The notes beneath the pieces were generated by a model that had not been told where the DNA came from, did no database searches, and was given only the letters and a program-made list of their open reading frames with translations. The position numbers and the translations under genes were made by a program. A stretch of DNA of 64,000 nt from an uncultured Alphaproteobacteria bacterium (GTDB lineage: Bacteria; Pseudomonadota; Alphaproteobacteria; Thalassobaculales; Thalassobaculaceae). Shown here piece by piece: positions 54,437-63,874 of the stretch. Each line of letters begins with the position of its first letter. The first letter of the stretch is position 1. The DNA is taken from assembly GCA_937776645.1 (NCBI GenBank), contig CALMRI010000014.1, positions 25,247 through 89,246 on the forward strand, in the 5' to 3' direction.

Positions 54437-56089
54437 TTATCCTTTCAGGCCACGGGTTGGCGGTGGGCGGATCACGTCGAAGGGTTCTGGAAACACGCCA
54501 ACAGGGACTTCGATGATGGTTGGCCGATTGGCGGCGAACCCGGTTTCCAGGGCGCCCTTAAGGATATCCGGGGTTTCCGCGCGAAGGCCTAATGCCCCGA
54601 AACTTTCCGCCAGTTTGACGAAGTCGGGATTGGTGAATTGCGAGCCGATCACCCGGTTGCCATGGAGATCACGCTGCATCCTGAGTACGTTGCCATAGGC
54701 CCCGTCGGCGAAGACGATGGCCACCAGGTTGATGCCGTGATGCACGGCGGTTGCGATCTCGGACATGGTGAACATGAACCCACCGTCCCCATTGATCGAG
54801 AGCACCGACTTTTCGGGATGGGCCACCTTGACGCCCAGGGCCGTCGCGTAGCCATAGCCAAGGGTGCCTTGGTAACCTGGGGTGACGTTGTAGCGGGGCT
54901 TGTAGATAGGAAACCCGACCCGCGAAACGTAACCCACCTGGGTAAACTCGTCGACGAACAGGCCATCCTCTGGCAGGACGTCGCGCATCGCCCTGATCCA
55001 GCCCATCTGCGGGCCCGCCTTGGTTTCCATGATCTCGGCGGCCTGACCCTTGACGCCCAACATCTCTTCCTCGCGCGAGGACCGCTTGATGTTGTGCTTG
55101 GAAAGCGCGTTGACCAACAGGCCGGTCGCCTCGGCTGCATCGGCGACGATGCCGATCTCAGGTTTCATCACCCGATTGATCTCGGTTGGGTCGATGTCGA
55201 TATGGACGACCTTGATATTGTCGTCCATGCCCCAGGTCATGCGTTCGCCCTGCAATCGCGAGCCGATGGCGATGGCCACGTCGCAAGTGCGCCAAAGGAT
55301 CGCGCCGGCGGTCGCCGTATGGGAAAGATAGTGCCGTTCATCAAGGATGCCGCGACCGTTTTGGTAGGCTACCACGGGCGCCTGCAGCATCTCGGCCAGG
55401 GCCTTGACCTCCTCGCAGGCATCATAGGCGCCGCCGCCGACGAAGATCATCGGTTGCTTGGCGTTGCCGATAAGTTTGGCGGCTTTCTCGATGGCGTCGG
55501 GATCGGGGGCGGGAGGGGCGTCACCTGGCGTCTTGCCGCGCAACTCCACCATGGCTTTCTTCCACATCACGTCCATCGCCATTTCCAGTCCGGCCGGGCG
55601 CGGCCGGCCCGAGCGAAGTTGGCGAAAGGCCTCGCTGACGATCGACGGCGCCTGCGAGGGATGTTCGATTCGCGCGGCATATTTCGTCAGTCCCTTCATC
55701 ACCTCAAGCTGATGCGGGATTTCGTGCAGCATGCCATGGCCGCGCCCGATTGAGCCCGAAGGGATCTGCCCGGTCAGCGCCAGAACCCGGCTGTTGTTGC
55801 TAAATGCGGTCGAGAGCGCCGCAGTGGTGTTCAGCAGGCCGGGGCCGGGGACCACGGCATAGGCGCCGATCTCGCCGGTCGACTGGGCATAGCCATAGGC
55901 CATGTAGGCGGTGCCTTGCTCATGCCGGGCGTTGATCACTGAGATCGCGTTGCCGGCGTCATGCAGGGCATTGAACATTGGGTCGAGCTGAATGCCCGGT
56001 AGGCCGAACACCGTCTGAATGCCCTCTGCGATCAGCGAGCGGACCAGTGCTTCGCCACCGGTCAGTTTTTCCGTCGCGCCTCGCGCCAT
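54437..56089 (-). CDS. Thiamine pyrophosphate-dependent enzyme (acetolactate synthase-like)
   Basis: 550 residues with three TPP-enzyme domains. The catalytic glutamate is E57 in INARHEQGTAYMAYG. The TPP/magnesium motif GDG-x-N is in SINGDGGFMFTMSEIATAVH, followed by NLVAIVFADGAYGN. Relatives include acetolactate synthase, glyoxylate carboligase and 2-oxo acid decarboxylases; the exact reaction is not clear. Its ATG overlaps the last base of the molybdenum hydroxylase stop, and the SDR gene follows at once, so the coupling is tight. Confidence 0.88.
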   Translation of the reverse strand: MARGATEKLTGGEALVRSLIAEGIQTVFGLPGIQLDPMFNALHDAGNAISVINARHEQGTAYMAYGYAQSTGEIGAYAVVPGPGLLNTTAALSTAFSNNSRVLALTGQIPSGSIGRGHGMLHEIPHQLEVMKGLTKYAARIEHPSQAPSIVSEAFRQLRSGRPRPAGLEMAMDVMWKKAMVELRGKTPGDAPPAPDPDAIEKAAKLIGNAKQPMIFVGGGAYDACEEVKALAEMLQAPVVAYQNGRGILDERHYLSHTATAGAILWRTCDVAIAIGSRLQGERMTWGMDDNIKVVHIDIDPTEINRVMKPEIGIVADAAEATGLLVNALSKHNIKRSSREEEMLGVKGQAAEIMETKAGPQMGWIRAMRDVLPEDGLFVDEFTQVGYVSRVGFPIYKPRYNVTPGYQGTLGYGYATALGVKVAHPEKSVLSINGDGGFMFTMSEIATAVHHGINLVAIVFADGAYGNVLRMQRDLHGNRVIGSQFTNPDFVKLAESFGALGLRAETPDILKGALETGFAANRPTIIEVPVGVFPEPFDVIRPPPTRGLKG

Positions 56090-58414
56090 TACGTCTCTCC
56101 TCGTCTCTCGGCTATTTGTGTGTGGATTGCTCGCCAGATTTTCTCCGGCGTCAAGGGAATATCCAGGTGTGTCACACCCAGCGGCGCCAATGCGTCATGC
56201 ACGGCGTTTGAGATCGGTCCGGGGCCGCCGATTGACGAAAGTTCGCCAACGCCTTTGACGCCGAGTAGGCTGTTCGGGCTGTCGGTCGGCGCCCAGTCGA
56301 GATTGAACATCGGAAGATCATCGGCCCTGGGGACTGCGTAGTCCATCATCGAGCCCGAAAGCGGTTGTCCACTACCGTCGAACACCATGCCTTCCATCAA
56401 CACCTCTCCCGCTGCCTGGGCCAGCCCGCCCATGATTTGGCCGGTGGCGCTTTGCGGGTGAATGATCCGGCCGAGGTCATCCACCCCGGTAATGCGCGCG
56501 ATGGTGATGCCGCCGGTTTCCGGATCAACCTCGACCTCGATGACATAGGCGCCGTTTGGGAACGTCGTGTGTTTACCCTTGAAAGTCACCTCACCAACAC
56601 AGCCAGCGGGTTGCTCGTGACCCACCGGCGTGTCTGGACTGTCCGGCAACCGGGCTACCAGTTCGGCCAGCGAGATCGATCGATCGGTGCCGCTGATCCG
56701 CAGCGATCCGCTCTGATATTCGATGTCCTGCACCGCGGCTTCCAAGACGTCCGAGGCCATTTCTCGGGCCCGCTCGATCATCACAAGGGCCGAGCGATGG
56801 GCGGTGTTGGCGCTGACCGGCAGTAAATTCGAGCCGCCGGTAGAGCCGCCGACCAGCAACACATCGCTGTCACCTTGCTCGACCTTTACCCGCTCGGGGG
56901 AGATCCCAAGTGATTCCGCAACTACCCGGGCTAGCGTCTCGCCATGCGCCTGGCCACTGTCTTGGCTACTGGTGCGAACCCGAATTGTACCATCCGGCAG
57001 GGCGCGCACTTGGGTGCGTTCGGCGACCGAACCGCCGCTGGCGTGCATGTGGATACCCGCGGCACGCCCGAGCAACCGGCCCTTCGCCTCGGAGGCTTTC
57101 TTGCGGGCCTCGAACCCGTCCCAATCGGCTGCAAGTAAGGCCTTATCAAAGATGCCGGAAAAATCACCGGCGTCGAATTCCTCCCCCATCGCCGTGCTGT
57201 AGGGAATTTCGTCGGGGCGGATCATATTGCGCTGCCGGAGCGCGATCCGGTCCAAGCCCAATTTCCGTGCGGCATGGTCCAGCAGCCGCTCCAGGGTTCC
57301 GACGCTCTCCGGCTTACCGGCGCCGCGATAAGCGTCGGTTGGCGGCGCGTTGGTGAAGACGGCGCGGACACGATAATGCAGCGCTGGAATCCGGTAGTTG
57401 TGACCGAAGGTGCGGCAGGCGCCGCCGGTGAAGGTCGACGGTGCTACGGCTATTCAGATAAGCCCCGAGATCACCGACGGCATCGACCCGAAAGGCTAAA
57501 ATGCGGCCGCTATCATCCAGCGCCAGGGTTGCGTGATCAACGCGCCCGCGACCCTGCGCGTCGCACAATGTGGTCTCCGAGCGGGTAGCAATCCACTTCA
57601 CCGGCCGGTCGAGATCGCGCGCCGCGAATAGACACAAAACCTGTTCGGGATAGGGCCAGATCTTGACCGCGAAACTGCCGCCGACATCTTGGGTGAGCAC
57701 GCGGACCTGTTCCTCCGCGCAGCCAAGAGACTCGGCCATCGCAGCACGCAGCGCGACAGTGCCCTGGCTTGGCGTGGTTAGGGTAAAGCGTCCGGTCTCG
57801 GGATCATGCTGGCCCAGGGCGCCGCGCGGCTCAACCGGTGCAACCACCAGTCGAGGATGATGCACGGTCAACCGCACCACATGATCTGCGTTGGCTATCG
57901 CCGTTTCGGCCGCATCGCCATTGCCGAGTTCCCAGCGAAAACTCACATTATCGGGCGCTTGCGGCCAGATCGCTGGCGCTGCTTTGGCGAGCGCGGCTTC
58001 GCAGCCGATGACCGTCGGTAGATCTCCATAGACGGCATCGATGGCATCGACGCCGTCGAGTGCGGCTTGCAGGGTTTCCCCGACAATGAATGCGACCGGG
58101 TGCCCGACATACTTTACCATATCCCGCGCGAGCACCGAGCGTTCTGGCTCAATCATCGCTTGGCCATCGGAACTGGTTACCGAAGTACGGGCGCGAAGCG
58201 GGCCGCCGCTGTTGGCGTCAAGGTGGGATTGGGTATAGACGGCGAGCACCCCCGGGACCGATCGTGCGGCCTCTAGACCCAGGGTCTGGATCCGTCCATG
58301 GGCAATCGGCGACCGATATACCACGCTATGGGCTGTACCGACTGGCAGTAGATCATCAATAAAACATCCCCGACCGGTCAGCAGTCGAGGATCTTCGCGC
58401 CTGGGCATGGTCAT
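56089..58414 (-). pseudogene. Xanthine dehydrogenase family molybdopterin-binding subunit, frameshifted
   Basis: The two halves lie in different frames: 57314-58414 (REDPRLLTGRGCFIDDLLP, WIATRSETTLCDAQGRGRVD) and, continuing in the next frame, PSTFTGGACRTFGHNYRIPA through DAYRGAGKPESVGTLERLLD to the C-terminal GVKGVGELSSIGGPGPISNA. Together they give about 770 residues, full length for a CoxL/XdhB-type large subunit. The switch needs one extra base between about 57440 and 57454. No FAD or iron-sulfur subunit gene is adjacent. A sequencing indel is possible; a real disruption cannot be ruled out. Confidence 0.8.
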
Positions 58415-58423
58415 GGCCTAACT

Positions 58424-58780
58424 CTATTCTGGTGCTGGATGAAGGATTAAGGCGCGGGGCATTGAAACCGAAAGCCCAAGTAGCAGGTAGGATAGGGTCT
58501 TGCCGTGCTGGTCAAGATTCAGGGCGGCGTTCACCCCACCCTCAAGCGCATCGTCAATCACGAAATTCAGCGCCGGCAGGTTTGGTAATTCGTACCGAGT
58601 GACCTTGGTCGCCCCCTTATGCGCGAACAGCTCCAGCACCCGCACCTCGGTTACCTGCTCTAGCAGCAAGGCATAGGTTTCCGGTTTATAGGGGATTAGG
58701 CTGATGTTTGAACGATTGCCCTTATCCCCAGCCCTGGCATGCGCCACCTCGTGCAGGCGGGTTTCTTGGATATCGCTCAT
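58424..58780 (-). CDS. AtuA-like C-terminal domain protein (DUF1446 partner)
   Basis: 118 residues from the ATG at 58780. The sequence LHEVAHARAGDKGNRSNISL is the characteristic opening of the small AtuA-like partner, and KVTRYELPNLPALNFVIDDA is its conserved C-terminal block. In some organisms this unit is fused to the AtuA protein; here it is a separate gene five bases after it. The function is unproven; the family is linked to acyclic terpene utilisation in Pseudomonas. Confidence 0.88.
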   Translation of the reverse strand: MSDIQETRLHEVAHARAGDKGNRSNISLIPYKPETYALLLEQVTEVRVLELFAHKGATKVTRYELPNLPALNFVIDDALEGGVNAALNLDQHGKTLSYLLLGLSVSMPRALILHPAPE

Positions 58781-58785
58781 ACCGC

Positions 58786-60162
58786 TCACGCCGAAACCTC
58801 CATCATCCGAATCCTGGTTGCAAGCAAGGTGCGGTCGACGAGGATTGAAGCGGTCTGAACCTGATCGGTCAGGTGCTGGCGAAATCCACCGCCTGCCGCC
58901 GGCCCGCTGCAATAGAGGCTCAGCATTTCCTGATTGATCCGCTCGATGCCTTCCTTGTCATGGCCGCGTGAGGCAACGCGGACACGATAGTCGCCATCAT
59001 CGGGCCAATCGCCGGCAGCGCCGCCGCCGCCGCCATCGCCGTCATGCACGCTGACGGTTCCGAGGATGTCGAAACGCACTGGACAGTTGGTGCCAATCTC
59101 ACGGCATCGCTGCTTTAGGACGTCGACCGCCAGTTGCGCCCGCTTAAGAGCGTTTGGGCCGGCGTAACTCATCTCCGCCTCGCCCATCCAGCCGCCATCG
59201 ATACTGACGGTCGCTTTCAGCGTATCCGGGCGCGGTTTGCCACGGGCGCCGCTGACCCGGACCCGGTCCGGCCCAACTTCCTCGACCTTGACCTGGGAAA
59301 TGTCGAGGATCACGTCGGCGGTGAAATAGTTCGCCGGGTCGTGGATCTCGTAAAGTAATTGCTCTTTCACTGTCTGGGCTGACACTAGACCGCCGGTATC
59401 ATCCGCCTTGGTGACGATCAGCGAGCCGTCCGACCCTACTTCGGCGATAGGGAATCCGACCCTGGCCAGATCCGGCACATCTTTGTAGCCGGGGTCGGCG
59501 AAATAGGCGCCGGTGACTTGTCCCCCGCATTCCAGCAAATGCCCGGCCATGGTGCCGGCGGCCAGACGCTCCCAATCATCCTCGGGCCAGCCAAGTTCAT
59601 GCACCAAGGGGCCGAGCACCAGTGCCGGGTCCGTGCAGCGGCCAACCACCACCACGTCGGCACCCTGCGCCAGGGCGTCGGCGATCGGCCGGGCGCCGAG
59701 ATAGGCGTTGGCGGCGACGACCTCGTTGTCGCCGATCTCCAGGCCTTCGATGGTCGGATAGTTGCTAATTTCCTCTTCTGAGAGGAATTGGAAAAGATCA
59801 TCGCCCTCGACAACCGCGATCTTTAACCCGGTGCAGCCAAGCTCGCGGGCGATCTCGGCGATCTTCGCCGCACCGCCCATCGGATTGGCTGCGCCGAAGT
59901 TGGAGACGATGCGGATGCCTGACTCATGGCAAGTTTTCAGGATTGGGCGTATATAGGCCTCCAGGAACGGCGAGTACCCATGGCTGGGGTCCTTGCGCCG
60001 ATGTTTCTGGGCCAGGGCCAGGGTGCGTTCGGCCAAGGTTTCGAAAATCAGATAGCGCGGGCCTTGACGCTTTGCCAAGGTCGCCACCACTGGGATCGAG
60101 GCATCCACCCGGTCGCCCGAGAACCCAGCGCCACAGCCGATATGCACGATTTTATTGGTCAT
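58786..60162 (-). CDS. Acyclic terpene utilisation AtuA family protein (DUF1446)
   Basis: 458 residues from the ATG at 60162, preceded by AGAGG; the frame is open further upstream without family sequence. N-terminal IVHIGCGAGFSGDRVDASIP, the GIRIVSNFGAANPMGGAAKI block near residue 90, and DVVVVGRCTDPALVLGPLVH are strongly characteristic. In Pseudomonas AtuA is needed for citronellol/geraniol catabolism, but in other bacteria the family occurs with unrelated catabolic genes. First gene of the five-gene operon. Confidence 0.9.
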   Translation of the reverse strand: MTNKIVHIGCGAGFSGDRVDASIPVVATLAKRQGPRYLIFETLAERTLALAQKHRRKDPSHGYSPFLEAYIRPILKTCHESGIRIVSNFGAANPMGGAAKIAEIARELGCTGLKIAVVEGDDLFQFLSEEEISNYPTIEGLEIGDNEVVAANAYLGARPIADALAQGADVVVVGRCTDPALVLGPLVHELGWPEDDWERLAAGTMAGHLLECGGQVTGAYFADPGYKDVPDLARVGFPIAEVGSDGSLIVTKADDTGGLVSAQTVKEQLLYEIHDPANYFTADVILDISQVKVEEVGPDRVRVSGARGKPRPDTLKATVSIDGGWMGEAEMSYAGPNALKRAQLAVDVLKQRCREIGTNCPVRFDILGTVSVHDGDGGGGGAAGDWPDDGDYRVRVASRGHDKEGIERINQEMLSLYCSGPAAGGGFRQHLTDQVQTASILVDRTLLATRIRMMEVSA

Positions 60163-60234
60163 GGCGCAGCCTCTATTTTCTTGCCGGTTATCTACCCGCA
60201 GCTTACCCCGTCGCGACGCCGCCTGCCAGGACAC

Positions 60235-61004
60235 AGCAGGCTGACGGAGTTGGCATCATCCATGTGGCTTTGGCGAGCGAGTGCTGGCCCCGCTTCGGGA
60301 AATCGCCTACCCAGGTAGAATATGTCCCGGGGTTGCCTCATGACGACGCCTGCTACCGCTCGAGCAAGCCGAGGATATACGCCGCCGTCTCGCAGCGTTG
60401 GGCACGGCGGACGAGATCGACATATACGATCTGGAATATACTGCCTGGGAGGGCTCTCTGGCGCGGAATTTGGGGCGGCGATGGGGAATATCGCGAGCTC
60501 GTGCAGATTGGCCCGGCCAGGCTCGCCAACCGGCAAGGGTATCCCGAAATCGCCAGTTTCGAGCGATTGGCGCTGCCGGTATTTAATCCCGTCCTGTCCG
60601 ACTATTTCACCAAGTTGACCGGGGTCACCAATGCTGATCTGGCGTCTGGCGTGCGAACCGCTCGCGGGGGTAATCGGGGGTATTGCGGCTTTCGTGGGGC
60701 AGGCGAAAATCGTCGCCGCCAATGGTGACGGCGCTAGCTGCCTCAGCGAAAACTGCTGTTGGCGTGGTGTGGTAATGCCGATCGCGGCGGGCCGCACGCT
60801 CAACCTGCGCCCTTTGTTCATGGCTGCCCTGGGCTTGCCGCGTGAGCAGACCGTCAGCTCCGATCTGCCGCAGCGCTTTGGATTGGCCATGGACGGCGCC
60901 GCCCATACACCGGATTGGCGGATGCGCGGGCGGTCGCGCTGGCGCTGCGGGAGGGGTATCGTCACGGGGTGACTTGGATTGATGTCTGGCAGGGAAATTC
61001 ATAA
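60235..61004 (+). pseudogene. Decayed 3'-5' exonuclease with a remnant of an upstream gene
   Basis: Pieces of one protein appear in successive frames: DEIDIYDLEYTAWEGSLARN, then YRELVQIGPARLANRQ with FERLALPVFNPVLSDYFTKL, then LNLRPLFMAALGLPREQTVS, and finally GLADARAVALALREGYRHGV, ending at TAA 61002. The Asp-Glu-like start and the closing ALADARAVA block fit RNase T/DNA polymerase III epsilon-type exonucleases. At least three frameshifts interrupt it. Before it, 60240-60350 reads DGVGIIHVALASECWPRFGK, the tail of another lost gene of unknown family. Confidence 0.6.
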
Positions 61005-61279
61005 TACAAAGTGTTAATGGGCAGAGTGTTCCGAAATTACAGAGCCAACTCCTTCCGTTCACTCCAAACATGCGGTTAATTTTTGTAAAATAATAAAAAA
61101 TTGTCAATTCTCATCTTTCTAGATGTTTTAAAGCGGCGAAAACCGTGCGGTTTATTATACTTGGAGTGTGCGGCTGTTCACACTTGCTTAACCTGTCGTT
61201 CCTATGGTCGAACCCACATGGAGGTTGGCCGAGCGATTAGCCTTGGCGACCACGTAGCGCCGCCGGAAAGGAGCAACCG

Positions 61280-61630
61280 ATGAAGCGCAGCCCGGTCAAC
61301 AAAACGCTGACCGGGCTGTCTCGGATTTATGACAGCGGTTGCGATTCTTATTTTCACACCGATGCCGAGCAATGCCCAAAGTGGTCCGCCTAGGTGTGGC
61401 TTGCGAACGCAGATCTGGTCGCTCCTCTCGAGAAAAAGTTTGGCGAGCAGCGGAATGACATGATGCTCGACGCTCGACGCAATCTGGTCGAGGCGTTCAG
61501 CAACCTTGAGGCCGGTTCATCGACCTTGACGGTCACGATACCTAGCGTGGACGCACCTGCGTACATGAGTTCGGGCGAGAGTTTCGTCCAAGAAGCCCGC
61601 ATGACCAAGGTCGAGGAGCGCGGCTCCTGA
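61280..61630 (+). CDS. Unknown small gene interrupted by an in-frame TAG
   Basis: An AAAGGAG site at 61267-61273 precedes the ATG at 61280, a convincing start. A frame of 37 codons (KRSPVNKTLTGLSRIYDSGC ... KWSA) ends at TAG 61391, then continues in the same frame for 78 codons (VWLANADLVAPLEKKFGEQR ... ARMTKVEERGS) to 61630. Either it is one broken gene or two small peptides. No family is recognised. The upstream 200 bases are AT-rich and promoter-like. Confidence 0.45.
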
Positions 61631-61741
61631 CCTGATTTAGACCCAGATCGGGGATTCCAGTCGCCTGGGCAGCGTATTGGTGTAAATATGCCAAATATCG
61701 CGCGGCTATAGGCTGGCGCCGGTTGGGTGGAGGGACGAGAG

Positions 61742-62185
61742 ATGCGTGTACATGGCCTGGGACATGTGGTGCTGAAGGTTCGCAGTCTGGCCCGTTCGGT
61801 GCCGTTCTATCGCGATGTGCTCGGCCTCAAAAAGGTCGGCCAGCTTGAGGACAAGATGGTGTTCTTCTCGGTGGTCGACAACCACCACGATGTGGCTTTG
61901 TTGGAGGTCGGCGAGGACGCCCCGGATGCGCCCGAGACCTCCCCCGGCCTGGCCCACGTGGCCTTCAAGGTTGGAGATAGTCTTGCGGAGTTGCAGGAAG
62001 CTAAGGACTGGCTCGTTGAACATGGTGTCCAGCCGGAGCGCCTACGCGACCATGTGGTAAGCCAATCGGTGTATTTTCGCGACCCCGATGGCCATCAGAT
62101 CGAGGTTTTCGTCGATGGCGATCCGGCGGTCTGGCACGCCGATCCGCAGAAAGTGGCGACCTCGAACGTATTACGGCTTCAGTAA
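61742..62185 (+). CDS. VOC family protein (glyoxalase/dioxygenase fold)
   Basis: 147 residues from the ATG at 61742, with a GGAGG-type site upstream. Both halves of the fold are intact: module one with HGLGHVVLKVRSLARSVPFY and NHHDVALLEVGEDA, module two with GLAHVAFKVGDSLAELQEAK and QSVYFRDPDGHQIEVFVD. Likely metal ligands are the conserved H in GHVVLKV, H in LAHVAF and the final E in IEVF. Relatives are extradiol-type dioxygenases or lyases. The truncated copy at 6778-7132 resembles its second half. Confidence 0.85.
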   Translation: MRVHGLGHVVLKVRSLARSVPFYRDVLGLKKVGQLEDKMVFFSVVDNHHDVALLEVGEDAPDAPETSPGLAHVAFKVGDSLAELQEAKDWLVEHGVQPERLRDHVVSQSVYFRDPDGHQIEVFVDGDPAVWHADPQKVATSNVLRLQ

Positions 62186-62207
62186 CGTTCTCGGTTGAGT
62201 CGACGCT

Positions 62208-63874
62208 TCAATCGCCGCCACTGACATATCCGTCCTGCAGATCGGCCTGCCGCGCGTTGGTGTCCCTCGCGCCGGGATCGCCGTATCCGCCGCCGCCGGA
62301 GGTGCGCAGGCTCAACACATCGCCCTTGCTCACCGGCAGTCCGGACACTTTTGAGCCGAGATCAGGCTCACAGCGCTGGCGCCGACCCGGGTCAGGGTCA
62401 TCCGGCCCAGGGCGCCCGGTGCGCCGCCGTCTCAAACCGTACGGCGGTGTCCGGAAGCGGTCGAAATTGCAGGTGAAGGTGCCTTCGGGCGCGTCCACTC
62501 GGAACGACCGCTCCAGCCCGAGGCCGCCCCGGGTGCGCCCCGCTCCCGCCGGAATCCGGCACCAGGCCATAACGCTGGAAGGTGACCGGATAGTCGTTCT
62601 CGATCAGCTCTATCGGCGCGTTGGCGATATTGTGGAAACCGCAGGAGAACCCGCTGGCGCCGTCTTCATCGGGGTGGGCGCCCCAGCCGCCGCATTCCAG
62701 ATCGAAATAGACCGAGCGGCTGCCGTCCTCCTTGAAGGCGTTGAAGGCATAGACATAGCTGACGCCGTAATACGCCGCGGGGATCTGGCCCGGTAATGCC
62801 GTGGCGAAGGCGCCCATGACGGTGTTGACGATGCGATGCCCGACCGCCATCCGATTGGCCACCGGCGCCGGCGAGCGGGCGTTGACGCACAAGCCCCTCG
62901 GGCGCGGTGATCTCGGATTGGCCGATAGCAGCCGGCGTTGGCGGGAATGTCCGAGCCGACCGACATCATCACCCCGCAAACCACCGCTGAGTCCGTCATG
63001 TTGTAGGTGCAGTTCACTGGCCCACTTGGCCTGAGGGCTGGAGCCCGACAGATCGATCGCGATTTCCTCCCCGGATGACGGTCATCTCGGGCATGGATGC
63101 GCAGCGGTTTGTCGCGGTCGATCCCGTCATCGTCGACGAAGTCCTCGAATTCATGGGTGCCGTCGGGCATCGCGGAGATGGCGGCGCGCATGGCTCGCTC
63201 CGACTGGTCCTTGGATCCGCCGGCTGGCCTCCGCCAATCGGTCCGCGCCGTATAGCGCCGGCCCATGTCCTTCAGGCTTTCCACACCAATGTCCAAGCGC
63301 CGCGAGCTGGGAGGCGAAATCGCCCCCGACCTTTCTCCGGCTCGCGGCAGTTGCGCAGCAGCAGTTTGACCACCGCCTGGTTGCGCACCCCGGCCTCGTC
63401 GATTTTCAGCGGTGGGATGCGGAAGCCCTCCTGGAAAATCTCCGTCGCCTCGGCGTGGTAACTGCCGGGCGCGCCGCCGCCGACATCCAGGTGATGCACC
63501 AACACCCCGGCGATGGCGATCCGCCTGCCGTCCAGGAAAGACCGGCTTGAAGGTCAGGATGTCCGGCAGGTGCTGGCCGCCGCTATAGGGGTCATTGGTG
63601 ATGATGATGTCGCCCTCGTGCCACTCCTCGATCGCAATGTGATCGGCCAGGATGTCGAGCAGGCAGCGCGCCATCGAGTTCAGATGCACCGGCATCCGGG
63701 CGGCTTGGGCGGTGCTGCCTGCCCGTCCGCGTCGAACACCGCCGTGGAGTAGTCGAGAATGTCGCGGACCACCGGCGAGCGGCTGGTGCGCCAGACGGTC
63801 ACGCTCATCTCCTCGGCGGCGGCGACCAGGGCGTTGCGGATGATCTCAAGCTCGACCGCGTTGATCGCGCTCAT
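62208..63874 (-). pseudogene. hyuB: Hydantoinase B/oxoprolinase family gene with many frameshifts
   Basis: From the ATG at 63874 the family sequence is spread over several frames: AVELEIIRNALVAAAEEMSV, then GDIIITNDPYSGGQHLPDIL, GSYHAEATEIFQEGFRIPPL, MPDGTHEFEDFVDDDGIDRD, AFATALPGQIPAAYYGVSYV, and finally SKGDVLSLRTSGGGGYGDPG. At least six shifts are needed, yet the protein pieces remain well conserved. The start overlaps the hyuA stop (ATGA). HyuB is the partner subunit in ATP-dependent N-methylhydantoin or 5-oxoproline hydrolysis. The pattern fits either very recent decay or many sequence errors near the window end. Confidence 0.75.

Noticed and set aside
54638..55753. A 371-codon forward frame
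   Set aside because: It is the antisense of the TPP enzyme, which has complete catalytic motifs.
57440..57454. Programmed frameshift in the molybdenum hydroxylase gene
   Set aside because: No slippery heptamer, hairpin or stop-adjacent signal is visible; a one-base error or mutation is simpler.
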